A stretch of DNA of 64,000 bases from an uncultured Clostridia bacterium (GCA_934177795.1 CAKPPS010000001.1:62001-126000), one strand, 5' to 3'. Shown: positions 1-8,916, counted from the stretch's first letter. Program-made: numbers and translations. The notes: generated by a model not told the origin, from the sequence alone.

Positions 1-1
1 G

Positions 2-907
2 TTAACAGCTATACTAAGAGGAATGAAAGATTTAACACCAGAGGAAAGACCAGTAGTAGGAAGTTTAGTAAATGAAGTTAGAACTGATATAGAAGAATTA
101 ATAAAAAAAATGGAAGAAGAATTTAAAAAAAGAGAATTAATAAATAAATTGCAACAAGAAGATATAGATGTAACTGCACCAAGCAAAAAAATTAGCTTAG
201 GGTCTATACATCCAATAACACAGATAATAGAAGAAGTAGAAGAAATTTTTCTTGGAATGGGATATAAAATTGCAGATGGACCAGAAGTGGAAAAATCAAT
301 ATATAATTTCGATAAATTAAATACACCACCAGATCATCCAGCTAGAGATTTACAAGATACTTTTTATATAACTGAAGACATAGTATTAAGAAGTCAGACT
401 TCACCTGTTCAAGCTAGAGTTATGGAAAATCAAAAACCACCTATAAAAATAATATGTCCAGGAACAGTCTATAGATCAGATAGTGTAGATGCAACACATT
501 CACCAGTATTTCATCAAGTTGAAGGACTAGTTGTAGATAAAAATATTTCTATGGCAGATTTAAAAGGAACTCTAGAAATGTTTGCTAAAAAATGCTTAGG
601 AGAAAATACGAAAATAAGATTTAGACCACATCATTTTCCATTCACAGAGCCATCAGCAGAAGCGGATGTTTCATGCTTTGTATGTGGAGGAAAAGGCTGC
701 AGAGTATGCAAAGGTGAAGGATGGATAGAGTTATTAGGTTGTGGAGAAGTACATCCTAATGTTTTGAAAAATTGCGGAATAGATTCAGATATATATTCAG
801 GATTTGCTTTTGGATTCGGTGTAGAGAGAATAGCAATGGCTAAATATGGAATAGATGATATGAGATTATTATTTGAAAATGATATAAGATTTTTAAAACA
901 ATTTTAA
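2..907 (+). CDS. pheS: Phenylalanyl-tRNA synthetase alpha subunit, 5' end cut by window
   Basis: This is the catalytic alpha chain of the (alpha beta)2 enzyme that charges tRNA-Phe in the cytoplasm. The frame is open to the left edge, reading LTAILRGMKDLTPEERP, so the start and most of the N-terminal coiled coil lie outside the window; an internal ATG at 23 is not the real start. Class II synthetase motifs are visible: motif 2 around the TVYRSDSVDATHSP stretch, the FRPHHFPFTEPS segment, and motif 3 GFAFGFGVERIAM near the C-terminus. A small Cys cluster (CFVCGGKGCRVC) sits before motif 3, a common insertion in clostridial PheS. The gene leads the pheS-unknown-pheT group, and pheT follows 435 bp downstream. 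Family identity is certain; only the 5' end is missing. Confidence 0.97.
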   Translation, partial: LTAILRGMKDLTPEERPVVGSLVNEVRTDIEELIKKMEEEFKKRELINKLQQEDIDVTAPSKKISLGSIHPITQIIEEVEEIFLGMGYKIADGPEVEKSIYNFDKLNTPPDHPARDLQDTFYITEDIVLRSQTSPVQARVMENQKPPIKIICPGTVYRSDSVDATHSPVFHQVEGLVVDKNISMADLKGTLEMFAKKCLGENTKIRFRPHHFPFTEPSAEADVSCFVCGGKGCRVCKGEGWIELLGCGEVHPNVLKNCGIDSDIYSGFAFGFGVERIAMAKYGIDDMRLLFENDIRFLKQF

Positions 908-937
908 TGTAAATACAAAATATAAGGGAGGATTTTA

Positions 938-1273
938 ATGGGACTTTTCAGAAGAAAGGAAAAAGAATATACATTAGGAGAAGCAATGAAATTACTGGGA
1001 ACAGAAAAATATGCTAATTTTATGCCTGTAGAAGTTGAACCAGGAAAACCGGAAACTAAATATTGGTTAAGGGAAGAACAAAGAGAAAAAGAACCTAATG
1101 CTATAAAAAGAAATAGTTTCTTAGACGAGTTATCAGGTAATGGAGAATATAGAAAATTAGATAATGGAAGAATAGTAAGTGCAAGTAATAAACCAGGAAG
1201 AGTTGTAAGATGCAATAATTATAAAACGAGTAAAAATTATCAAAGAAAATATGGTACAGGTATGAGCTTGTAA
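938..1273 (+). CDS. Small basic protein of unknown function between pheS and pheT
   Basis: I do not recognise this 111-residue protein. It starts at ATG 938 behind a good AAGGGAGG ribosome binding site. The sequence is rich in Lys, Arg, Asn and Gly, opens with MGLFRRKEKEYTLGEAM, and has no signal peptide, membrane segment or Cys cluster. The C-terminal third is strongly basic (KTSKNYQRKYG). It lies between pheS and pheT in the same direction, an unusual place because these two genes are normally adjacent. It is probably co-transcribed with them. A nucleic-acid-binding or ribosome-associated role would fit the charge, but that is only inference. A compact pseudoknot-like leader follows its stop codon, before pheT. 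Confidence 0.7.
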   Translation: MGLFRRKEKEYTLGEAMKLLGTEKYANFMPVEVEPGKPETKYWLREEQREKEPNAIKRNSFLDELSGNGEYRKLDNGRIVSASNKPGRVVRCNNYKTSKNYQRKYGTGMSL

Positions 1274-1280
1274 GCAAAAT

Positions 1281-1314
1281 AATGGTTTATAGGTGAAACC
1301 ATAAAAACCTAAAT
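1281..1314 (+). promoter_or_regulatory. Compact H-type pseudoknot candidate in the pheT leader
   Basis: ATGGTTT (1282-1288) pairs with AAACCAT (1296-1302). The loop TAGGT (1290-1294) can pair with ACCTA (1307-1311), which follows an A-rich linker, forming an H-type pseudoknot of about 30 nt. A near copy occurs before spoIIAB at 28156-28186. The architecture is like that of preQ1-I aptamers, but neither downstream gene belongs to queuosine metabolism. The function is unknown. Confidence 0.4.
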
Positions 1315-1342
1315 ATTATTACAAATAGAAAAGGAATAAAAA

Positions 1343-3763
1343 ATGAAAGCAAGCAGAGAATGGTTAGAGGAATATAGTGATATAGATGTAAGTACAATAG
1401 AACTTGGGGATATATTAACAATGACAGGTTCTAAAGTAGAAACTATTGAACAAAAAGGAAATGAAATAAAAAATGTTGTGGTTGGAAAAATATTAGAAGT
1501 AACAAAACATCCAGATGCAGACAAATTAGTGGTTACTAAAATAGATGTTGGTAATAATGAAGTTGTACAAGTAGTAACTGCTGCAACTAATATAAAAGTT
1601 GGCGAACCAGGACAAATTGTTCCAGTAGCTAAAGATGGAGCAGAATTGCCTAACAATATTAAAATAAAAACAGGAAAATTAAGAGGAATAGAATCACAAG
1701 GCATGATGTGTGGAATGGAAGAATTGGGAATAGAACCAGCCAATTATCCAGATAAAGTAGTAAATGGTATATTTATATTAGACGATGAATACGAAAAATA
1801 TATAGGAAAAAATATTGTAGATGTATTAGAGTTAAAAGAAGATATTATAGATTTTGAAATAACTCCTAATAGACCAGATTGTTTATCTATAGAAGGATTA
1901 GGTAGAGAAACAGCTATTTCTTTAAATAAAGAATTTAAGAATCCTAGAAAAAATATTGATGAATTGCAAGTTATAGATAAAAATGAAATCGAAGGATTAA
2001 AAGTAGATATTACAGCACCAAACTTATGTTACAGATATATTGCTAGAATAGTAAAAAATGTAAAAATAGGACAATCACCTAAATGGATGAAAAGAAGGTT
2101 AAATGCTTGTGGAATAAGAAGTATTAATAATATAGTTGATATCACAAATTATGTAATGCTAGAAATGGGACAACCAATGCATGCATTTGATATTAATTCT
2201 ATAGAAGGAAAACATATAACAGTTAGAAGAGCTAAACAAAACGAAAAAATAACAACATTAGATGAACAAGAGAGAGTTTTAGACGAAACAGATTTAGTTA
2301 TAGCAGATGAGAAAAAACCAGTAGCAATAGCTGGTGTAATGGGAGGATTAAATTCAGAAATTGAAGCAGACACAGAAACAGTTGTATTTGAATCGGCAGT
2401 TTTCTATGGAGGAGCCATTAGAAAAACAGCAAAAAAAGTGGGATTAAGAACTGAAAGCTCTTCAAGATTTGAAAAAGGATTATCTCCAGAAAATGCTTTA
2501 AGAGCAGTAAATCGTGCTGTGGAACTAGTAAAAGAACTTGGCATAGGTGAAGTTGTTGAGGGAAAAATAGATATCTATCCAACTAAACAAAAAACAAATA
2601 AAGTAAAATTAGATTATGATAAAATTAATGCACTATTAGGAACAAATATAAAAAAAGAAGAAATGATTGATATCTTAAATAAATTAGATATAAAAGTACA
2701 AGATGATATAGCAATTGCACCATATTTCAGAACAGACATAGAGCAATTAGCAGATATAGCAGAAGAAGTATTAAGATTTTATGGATATGATAAATTGGAA
2801 TCAACATTGATAAAATGTGATACTACATTAGGAATTAGAAATAAAGAACAAAAAATAGAACAAAAAATTAAAGAAGTATTAGTAAATAATGGACTATCTG
2901 AAGTATATACTTATGGATTTTTAAGTGAAAAAGACTTAGAAAAATCAAATATCAATGAAGAATTGAAAAAAACATGTATTACAATTCAAAATCCATTAAG
3001 TGAAGAATTTAAGCTAATGAGACCATCAACAATTCCTAGTATGATGCAAATATTAGCGAATAATGCTAATAAGAAAAATCAAGATGTAAGATTATTTGAT
3101 ATCTCACGAAGCTATAAAAATATAAATAAAGAAATAGAAAACGGAGAAGTACCATTACAAGAAAATATTTTAACAATAGGAATGTATGGACAAGATATTG
3201 ATTTTTATGTACTAAAAGGAATTATAGAAAACATTTTAGATGCTAATTATATAAATAGATATGAAATAGAAAAAGAAAAAGAAAATGGTTCATACCATCC
3301 AGGAAGATGTGCAAATATAAAAATTGGAAAAGATATAATAGCAACATTAGGAGAAGTACATCCAATAGTACTTAATAATTATGAAATAGAAAAAAGAGTA
3401 TATCTAGCAGAGGTTAATATTACAAAGTTAGAAAAATATTCAAGAAAAAATAAAAAATATGTAGAAGTACCAAAATTTCCAGCAATAGAAAGAGATATAG
3501 CAATTATTGTAGATGAAAAAATAGAAGTTGGACAAATAGAAAAAATTATAACTAAAAAAGGCAAAAAATTATTAGAACAAGTAAAATTATTTGATATTTA
3601 TAGAGATGAAAAGATAGGAAAAAACAAAAAGAGTATAGCATATTCATTAATATTTAGAGATGCTAAAAAAACATTGAATGATGAAGAAATTAATGGAATT
3701 ATGAATAATATAATATCTGAATTAGAAAAAACATTAAATGCAAAATTGAGAGATAGGAATTAA
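1343..3763 (+). CDS. pheT: Phenylalanyl-tRNA synthetase beta subunit
   Basis: This is the beta chain of PheRS, 806 residues, the normal length. Domains in order: an EMAPII/CsaA-like tRNA-binding fold at about 40-150 (KHPDADKLVVTKIDVG is typical); the B3/B4 editing domain at about 205-385, which hydrolyses Tyr-tRNA-Phe; the B5 DNA-binding-like fold at about 400-475; the catalytic-like core; and the C-terminal ferredoxin-fold anticodon-binding domain at about 712-805 (VPKFPAIERDIAI). It starts at ATG 1343 after AAAGGAA. It is expressed with pheS upstream; the spacer contains a pseudoknot-like leader. No truncation is seen. YihY follows after only 12 bp, suggesting readthrough into that gene. 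Confidence 0.97.
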   Translation: MKASREWLEEYSDIDVSTIELGDILTMTGSKVETIEQKGNEIKNVVVGKILEVTKHPDADKLVVTKIDVGNNEVVQVVTAATNIKVGEPGQIVPVAKDGAELPNNIKIKTGKLRGIESQGMMCGMEELGIEPANYPDKVVNGIFILDDEYEKYIGKNIVDVLELKEDIIDFEITPNRPDCLSIEGLGRETAISLNKEFKNPRKNIDELQVIDKNEIEGLKVDITAPNLCYRYIARIVKNVKIGQSPKWMKRRLNACGIRSINNIVDITNYVMLEMGQPMHAFDINSIEGKHITVRRAKQNEKITTLDEQERVLDETDLVIADEKKPVAIAGVMGGLNSEIEADTETVVFESAVFYGGAIRKTAKKVGLRTESSSRFEKGLSPENALRAVNRAVELVKELGIGEVVEGKIDIYPTKQKTNKVKLDYDKINALLGTNIKKEEMIDILNKLDIKVQDDIAIAPYFRTDIEQLADIAEEVLRFYGYDKLESTLIKCDTTLGIRNKEQKIEQKIKEVLVNNGLSEVYTYGFLSEKDLEKSNINEELKKTCITIQNPLSEEFKLMRPSTIPSMMQILANNANKKNQDVRLFDISRSYKNINKEIENGEVPLQENILTIGMYGQDIDFYVLKGIIENILDANYINRYEIEKEKENGSYHPGRCANIKIGKDIIATLGEVHPIVLNNYEIEKRVYLAEVNITKLEKYSRKNKKYVEVPKFPAIERDIAIIVDEKIEVGQIEKIITKKGKKLLEQVKLFDIYRDEKIGKNKKSIAYSLIFRDAKKTLNDEEINGIMNNIISELEKTLNAKLRDRN

Positions 3764-3775
3764 GTTAAAAAAGAT

Positions 3776-4603
3776 ATGAATAGAATAAAAATTAGTTCAA
3801 AACTAAAATTAATTCAAAAAATATTAGACAAAATGAAAGAGGATCATGTAAGTGAATGTTCGGCTCAATGTTCATATTATACTATTTTATCATTTATACC
3901 ATTTATTATATTGGTAATAACGCTAGTTCAATATACAGGAGTTGAGCCTCAAACATTATTTGATGCAATATCTAAAGTTATACCAGATAATATGAATGAA
4001 ATGGTATTAGGAATTGTGCAAGAAGTATATTCTAAATCTATTGGTACAATCTCTGTATCAATAATATTCACTATATGGGCAGCAGGAAAAGGGCTGTTTG
4101 CTCTGGCAAGTGGGTTGCATTCAGTTTATCATACAGATAATGGTAAAAGCATTTCATATATTTATATGAGGATAAAAGCCTTTTTTGAAACTATTTTGTT
4201 TATTGTACTAATTGTTATGGGATTAACAGGATTAGTATTTGGAAATAGATTAATTACATTGTTTCAAAAATATTTTGGAGAAATAGACAATTATAATATA
4301 ATATTATCAGTAGTAACACAAATTGGATTTGTGTTACTTACATTTAATATATTTTTATTATTATATAAGTATATGCCAAAACATAGAGTTTCTTTTAAAA
4401 GTCAAATATATGGAGCAGCATTTGGAGCAATATCATTAAATATAGTATCATTTATATTTTCAAAATATTTAGATATTTTTAAAGGATTTTCTATAACTTA
4501 TGGGAGCTTGACAACATTAATGTTAATTATGATGTGGACTTATGCTTGTTTTTATATAATATTTTTAGGAGCAGAGATAAACAAATTTATATCACAACAC
4601 TAA
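3776..4603 (+). CDS. YihY/UPF0761 family membrane protein
   Basis: This is a 275-residue polytopic inner-membrane protein of the YihY/BrkB family. About six hydrophobic segments are visible (around residues 30-52, 90-110, 135-160, 180-200, 210-235 and 245-270). The family-typical N-terminal segment with SAQCSYYTILSFIPF and the central TIWAAGKGLFALASGL stretch mark it. The biochemical role of this family is not settled; the old label ribonuclease BN is wrong for it. It lies 12 bp after pheT and 12 bp before the next membrane gene, so the three are probably one transcript. Start ATG 3776 has only a weak ribosome binding site, consistent with translation coupled to pheT. Confidence 0.88.
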   Translation: MNRIKISSKLKLIQKILDKMKEDHVSECSAQCSYYTILSFIPFIILVITLVQYTGVEPQTLFDAISKVIPDNMNEMVLGIVQEVYSKSIGTISVSIIFTIWAAGKGLFALASGLHSVYHTDNGKSISYIYMRIKAFFETILFIVLIVMGLTGLVFGNRLITLFQKYFGEIDNYNIILSVVTQIGFVLLTFNIFLLLYKYMPKHRVSFKSQIYGAAFGAISLNIVSFIFSKYLDIFKGFSITYGSLTTLMLIMMWTYACFYIIFLGAEINKFISQH

Positions 4604-4615
4604 TATGGAGGAAAA

Positions 4616-5305
4616 ATGGAAGAAATAAAATTATATATACTAATCTTTTTTATATATGCAATAGCTGGTTGGATAATGGAAACAACAACAATTTCTATAA
4701 GAAATAAAAAATTTGTAAATAGAGGTTTTTTAGTTGGACCAATATGCCCAATATATGGATATGGAGTTGTATTAGTAAGTGTATTACTAAAAAAATATCA
4801 AGAAGATATGGTTGCAACATTTTGTATGTCAATTATTATATGTGGATTATTAGAGTACTTCACGAGCTTTTTTATGGAAAAAATATTTAAAGCTAGATGG
4901 TGGGACTATAGCCAAAAGAAATTTAATATAAATGGAAGAATATGCCTAGAAAATCTAGTATTATTCGGTATAGCTAGTTGTATTATTGTATATATAGTAA
5001 ATCCGTTTATTATAGGAAAAATTAATCTAATACCACAAAATATACAAAGCTTAATAATAATAATATTGTTATTAATCCATGTTGTAGATAATATAATTTC
5101 ATATAAAATTATACTTAATTTAAAACAAGTATCTAAAGAAGTAAAAGATAATACAATTGAAATATCAGAGAAAGTTAGAAAGATTATTCACAACAAATCA
5201 ATATTTCATAGAAGACTTGTTGATGCATTTCCTAATATAAAAGACAAAGTTGAATTTAAAAAATGGACTTTAAAAGAAAAAATAGAAAATTTAAAAAGAA
5301 AATAA
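4616..5305 (+). CDS. Putative ABC-transporter type IV (CmpB-like) membrane protein
   Basis: This 229-residue protein resembles the PF06541-type putative ABC transporter permease family. The N-terminal YAIAGWIMETTTISIRN and the NRGFLVGPICPIYGYG segment are the family hallmark, followed by the RWWDYS signature near residue 97. Four to five hydrophobic helices are visible, then a cytoplasmic basic tail of about 60 residues. No ATPase partner is encoded nearby, so transport is not proven. It has a clear GGAGG ribosome binding site and sits directly behind yihY. The transcript probably ends before the new promoter in front of ylxM. Confidence 0.8.
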   Translation: MEEIKLYILIFFIYAIAGWIMETTTISIRNKKFVNRGFLVGPICPIYGYGVVLVSVLLKKYQEDMVATFCMSIIICGLLEYFTSFFMEKIFKARWWDYSQKKFNINGRICLENLVLFGIASCIIVYIVNPFIIGKINLIPQNIQSLIIIILLLIHVVDNIISYKIILNLKQVSKEVKDNTIEISEKVRKIIHNKSIFHRRLVDAFPNIKDKVEFKKWTLKEKIENLKRK

Positions 5306-5310
5306 AAGTA

Positions 5311-5339
5311 TTGACAAATTATAAAAAATGGTGTAAAGT
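5311..5339 (+). promoter_or_regulatory. Probable sigma-A promoter for the ylxM-ffh operon
   Basis: TTGACA at 5311-5316 and a TAAAGT -10 at 5334-5339 are separated by 17 bp, about 34 bp before the ylxM start. The -10 is imperfect, hence moderate confidence. Confidence 0.45.
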
Positions 5340-5372
5340 ATATTAGCATTACATATTAAGGGGTAGTTATAT

Positions 5373-5741
5373 ATGGATAAAAATGTAAAAATCAGTATAT
5401 TATGTGATTTATATGGAAATCTTTTAACAGAGAAACAGATAAAATTCATAGATGACTATTATAACAAAGATTTATCTTTATCAGAAATTGCGGAAAACAA
5501 TGGAATAACACGACAAGCAGTTAGAGATAGCATAAAAAAGGTAGAAAAAAAATTACTGGATTACGAAGAAAAACTTTTATTTATGGAAAAAATGTCAGAA
5601 AATGAAGGTAAATTAAAAGATATTTTTATAAAGCTTGATGAAATTAAATGTGCTGATGCAAAATCAGAAAAAAATTTATTGCAAGCAAAAAATATACTTA
5701 AAAGTTTAATTATGGATGGAGTTGAATTTAATGGCTTTTGA
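5373..5741 (+). CDS. ylxM: YlxM family helix-turn-helix protein, SRP-associated
   Basis: This 122-residue protein has an N-terminal sigma-70 region 4-like helix-turn-helix (LTEKQIKFIDDYYNKDLSLSEIA, then NNGITRQAVRDSIKK) followed by a charged coiled-coil tail. YlxM proteins lie next to ffh across Firmicutes and interact with the signal recognition particle. The start is ATG 5373 behind AAGGGG. Its 3' end overlaps the real ffh start by 11 bp, so translation is probably coupled. Nothing is missing. Identification rests on the helix-turn-helix pattern, the length and the invariant neighbour. Confidence 0.9.
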   Translation: MDKNVKISILCDLYGNLLTEKQIKFIDDYYNKDLSLSEIAENNGITRQAVRDSIKKVEKKLLDYEEKLLFMEKMSENEGKLKDIFIKLDEIKCADAKSEKNLLQAKNILKSLIMDGVEFNGF

Positions 5742-7086
5742 AGGATTATCTTCTAGATTACAAGAAATAACAAGAAAAATTAAAGGAAAAGCAAGAATTA
5801 CAGAATCAGATTTAAAAGAAATGTTAAGAGAAGTAAAACTTGCATTATTAGAAGCAGATGTTAACTATAAAATAGTAAAAGAATTTATAGAAACTGTAAG
5901 AGAAAAGGCTTTAGGACAAGATGTATTAAAAGCATTAACTCCAGGACAACAAGTAGTAAAAATAGTAAAAGACGAATTGGTAGAATTACTAGGAGGACAA
6001 ACAAGTCAGGTTAATTTTACCCCAAATCCACCAACAATAGTTATGCTAGTAGGTTTGCAGGGGTCTGGAAAAACAACTACGGCTGGGAAATTAGCAAATT
6101 TATTTAGAAAACAAGGAAAAAGTCCATTACTTGTAGCTTGTGACATATATAGACCAGCAGCTATCAAACAATTGCAAGTAGTTGGAAAACAATTAAACAT
6201 ACCAGTTTTTGCAAATGAAACTTCAAAAGATGTAGTACAAATAGCAAGACAAGCATTATCAGTTGCAATGTCAAAGCTAAATGATGTAGTAATATTAGAT
6301 ACAGCAGGAAGATTACATATAGACCAAGAATTAATGGAAGAATTAAAAAGAGTAAAAACTAATATAAAACCAACTGAAATATTATTAGTAGTTGATAGTA
6401 TGACAGGGCAAGATGCTGTAAATGTAGCACAAAGCTTTAATGAAGAAGTTGGAATTGATGGTATAGTTTTAACTAAGCTAGATGGAGATACTAGAGGTGG
6501 AGCAGCACTTTCTGTAAAGAAAATAACAGGTAAACCAATAAAATTTGCAGCAACAGGAGAAAAATTGAGTGACTTAGAAGTATTTCATCCAGATAGAATG
6601 GCTCAAAGAATTCTTGGGATGGGAGACATTTTAGCTGTTATTGAAAAGGCCGAAGAAACTTTTGACCTTGAACAAGCAGAAATGTTAGAAAAAAAATTAA
6701 AGAAAAATAAAGGTTTAGATTTAGATGACTATTTAGCACAAATTAGACAAATAAAGAAAATGGGGTCATTTTCATCATTATTAAAATTAATACCTGGGAT
6801 GAATCAAATAAAAGATTTAAAAGTTGATGATAAAGAATTTGGGAAGATTGAAGCTATAATATGTTCTATGACAAAAGAAGAAAAAAGAAACACTAAACTA
6901 TTAAATGCAAGTAGAAGACAGAGAATAGCTAAAGGGAGTGGAACAACAGTACAAGATATTAACAAATTCATTAAATCTTTTGAAATGACTCAAAAAATGA
7001 TGAAACAGATGAAAAATAATAAAGGTGGCATGAAGAAAATGCTAAATGGACTAGATGAAAATGCCTTAAAGAATTTTAAGTTTTAA
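5731..7086 (+). CDS. ffh: Signal recognition particle GTPase
   Basis: This is the protein subunit of SRP, which targets nascent membrane proteins. I place the start at ATG 5731 (MAFEGLSSRLQ), the usual family N-terminus, with GGAG nine bases upstream; an in-frame ATG at 5716 would add five atypical residues. The product has 451 residues. Domains: N bundle (1-90); GTPase G domain with P-loop GLQGSGKTT near 107, DTAGR near 190 and TKLDG near 247; and a Met-rich M domain (from about 300) that binds 4.5S RNA and signal peptides and ends in an MMKQMKNNKGGMKKML tail. It overlaps ylxM and heads the ribosome-maturation operon. Confidence 0.97.
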   Translation: MAFEGLSSRLQEITRKIKGKARITESDLKEMLREVKLALLEADVNYKIVKEFIETVREKALGQDVLKALTPGQQVVKIVKDELVELLGGQTSQVNFTPNPPTIVMLVGLQGSGKTTTAGKLANLFRKQGKSPLLVACDIYRPAAIKQLQVVGKQLNIPVFANETSKDVVQIARQALSVAMSKLNDVVILDTAGRLHIDQELMEELKRVKTNIKPTEILLVVDSMTGQDAVNVAQSFNEEVGIDGIVLTKLDGDTRGGAALSVKKITGKPIKFAATGEKLSDLEVFHPDRMAQRILGMGDILAVIEKAEETFDLEQAEMLEKKLKKNKGLDLDDYLAQIRQIKKMGSFSSLLKLIPGMNQIKDLKVDDKEFGKIEAIICSMTKEEKRNTKLLNASRRQRIAKGSGTTVQDINKFIKSFEMTQKMMKQMKNNKGGMKKMLNGLDENALKNFKF

Positions 7087-7193
7087 TAAGTTATTAAGTT
7101 TTTAAATTTATATAAAAAATAGGATTTAAAGATTTCTTATAGTTCTAAAATAGAAATTAGTAAGTAAATCAGAATCCGTGGGAGGTGAAAAAG

Positions 7194-7427
7194 ATGGTAA
7201 AAATAAGATTACAAAGACAAGGAAAGAAAAAAGCACCATTCTATCATATAGTTGTTGCTGATTCAAAATCTCCAAGAGATGGAAAAATCATTGAACAAAT
7301 AGGAACTTACAATCCAATGACAGATCCAGCTACAATAGTTTTAGACAAAGAAAAAGTTGAAAAATGGATAAAAAATGGAGCAAAACCAACAGATACAGTA
7401 AAAGCTTTAATAGAAAAAGTAAAATAA
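7194..7427 (+). CDS. rpsP: 30S ribosomal protein S16
   Basis: This is a 77-residue S16, a primary binder of 16S rRNA in 30S assembly. The start is ATG 7194 (MVKIRLQRQGKKKAPFYH), with a strong GGGAGGTG ribosome binding site at 7180-7187; a GTG at 7185 is part of that site, not the start. The conserved VVADSKSPRDGKIIEQIGTYNP block is present in full. It is placed as usual between ffh and the KH-domain gene. The 100 bp upstream has no clear promoter. Confidence 0.97.
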   Translation: MVKIRLQRQGKKKAPFYHIVVADSKSPRDGKIIEQIGTYNPMTDPATIVLDKEKVEKWIKNGAKPTDTVKALIEKVK

Positions 7428-7460
7428 TTTTTAAAATTAATTACTGATATGGAGGATTTT

Positions 7461-7691
7461 ATGGAGGAATTTTTAAGAATTATTATTTCAAATTTAGTAG
7501 AAAATCAAGAAGCTATTAATATTGAAAAAATTGAAAATGAAAAAACAGTTACATTTCAAGTAAAAGTAGCTAAAGAAGACATGGGAAAAGTAATAGGAAG
7601 ACAAGGAAGAATAGCTCAATCTATTAGAAATGTAATGAAAGCTGTTGCTAATAAAGAACATAAAAAAGCTACAGTAGAATTTATAGGGTAA
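7461..7691 (+). CDS. khpA: KH-domain RNA-binding protein KhpA (YlqC)
   Basis: This is a 76-residue single KH-domain protein. The GxxG loop is seen in GKVIGRQGRIAQSIR, followed by MKAVA and a short C-terminal strand. KhpA forms a complex with KhpB/Jag and binds many RNAs in Gram-positive bacteria, affecting cell elongation and division. I choose ATG 7461 (MEEFLRII) because GGAGGA lies six bases upstream; the ATG at 7449 overlaps that site. The position between rpsP and rimM is the family standard. Confidence 0.93.
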   Translation: MEEFLRIIISNLVENQEAINIEKIENEKTVTFQVKVAKEDMGKVIGRQGRIAQSIRNVMKAVANKEHKKATVEFIG

Positions 7692-7705
7692 TAGGAGTAA
7701 AAATT

Positions 7706-8212
7706 ATGTTACCTAATTTAGAAATAGGTCAAATTGTAAATACTCATGGAGTAAAAGGATATGTAAAAATAAAACCATTTACAGATGATATAAAACGATT
7801 TGATGATTTAAAAAAAGTATATATTCAAAATGGAACTACTAAAAATGAATATATGATTGAAGATATAAAATATCATAAAGATATGGTACTAATAAAATTC
7901 AAAGGTATAGACAATATTGAACAAGCAGAATTATTACGTAATACATATTTAACAATTTCTAGAGACGAAGTAGAAAAGCTAGAAGAAGGAAGATATTATA
8001 TTGTAGATATGCTTGGAATAGAAGTGTATACAGATGAAGATGTATTATTAGGAGTTTTAGATGATATATTTAATACAGGTAGTAATGATATATATGTTAT
8101 AAAAGATAGACAAGGAAAACAGATACTTTTGCCTGCAATAGATGAAGTTATAAAACAAATTGATATTGAAAATAAAAAAATGATAGTTCATTTAATTCCA
8201 GGTTTGATTTAA
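7706..8212 (+). CDS. rimM: 16S rRNA processing/maturation factor RimM
   Basis: This is a 168-residue RimM, which assists 30S head maturation and binds S19. The N-terminal beta-barrel (LEIGQIVNTHGVKGYVKIKPF) and the C-terminal PRC-barrel domain (YYIVDMLGIEV, then LLPAIDEVIKQIDIENKKM) are both complete. Start ATG 7706 follows TAGGAG. It lies 14 bp after khpA and 12 bp before trmD, so it is part of the same transcript. No anomaly is seen. Confidence 0.96.
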   Translation: MLPNLEIGQIVNTHGVKGYVKIKPFTDDIKRFDDLKKVYIQNGTTKNEYMIEDIKYHKDMVLIKFKGIDNIEQAELLRNTYLTISRDEVEKLEEGRYYIVDMLGIEVYTDEDVLLGVLDDIFNTGSNDIYVIKDRQGKQILLPAIDEVIKQIDIENKKMIVHLIPGLI

Positions 8213-8224
8213 AAGGAGTGCTTT

Positions 8225-8894
8225 ATGAAATTCGATGTTTTAACACTATTTCCTGAAATGTTTGAAATACTAAATCAAAGCATTATAGGGAAAGCAAAAG
8301 AAAAAAAACTAATAGATATTAATTTAATAAATATTAGAGATTTTTCTAAAGATAAACATAAAAAAGTAGATGATACTCCATACCGGTGGTGGTGCAGGAA
8401 TGGTTATGAAGCCAGATGTAATATATGATGCATATAAATCTATAGAAGATAACAATGCAAAAGTTATATATATGTCACCACAAGGAAAGACTTTAAATCA
8501 AAAAAAAGTAGAAGAATTGTCCAAAGAAAGCCATTTAATTATATTGTGTGGGCATTATGAAGGAGTAGATCAGAGAGTACTAGATAAGATTGTTGATGAA
8601 GAAATATCTATAGGAGATTATGTGTTAACAGGAGGAGAAATTCCAGCTATGGTTTTGATAGATGGGGTTAGTAGATATATAGATGGAGTAATAAATCAGG
8701 AATCTACTAAGGAAGAAAGTTTTTCAGATGGAATTCTAGAATATCCACAATATACAAGACCGGAAATATTTGAAGGTATGAAAGTACCTGAAATATTATT
8801 GTCTGGGCATCATGCAAATATAAATGAATGGCGAAAAAAACAATCCATAGAAATAACAAAAAGAAAAAGACCAGAATTGTTAAATAAAAAATAG
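8225..8894 (+). CDS. trmD: tRNA (guanine37-N1)-methyltransferase, read through a +1 shift at CGG
   Basis: TrmD uses AdoMet to make m1G37 on tRNAs with G36-G37 (Leu CUN, Pro CCN and Arg CGG isoacceptors in E. coli), which protects the reading frame. The gene is in two frames. Codons 1-53 (MKFDVLTLFPEMF to DDTPY) are in one frame; the rest (GGGAGMVMKP to the stop at 8892-8894) is in +1. The junction is TAC-C-GGT-GGT-GGT. Skipping C8384 of an in-frame CGG gives the invariant PYGGGAGM motif of the trefoil knot and a 222-residue protein. Without the shift translation stops after 67 residues. Everything downstream is intact (GHYEGVDQR, SIGDYVLTGGE), so this is not a decaying gene. Four other genes in the window carry the same CGG shift. 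Confidence 0.93.
8384..8387 (+). other. CGG +1 frameshift site in trmD
   Basis: In-frame codons run CCA-TAC-CGG. Skipping the C and reading GGT restores the conserved Tyr-Gly-Gly-Gly motif. The neighbouring bases share nothing with the other four sites except CGGN itself. Confidence 0.85.
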
Positions 8895-8916
8895 AAGAAA
8901 AGGAGGAATTTCTAAA

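Noticed and set aside
5716..5730. Upstream ATG of ffh as the start
   Set aside because: It adds MELNL before the universal MAFEGL start, and the ribosome binding site spacing fits ATG 5731.
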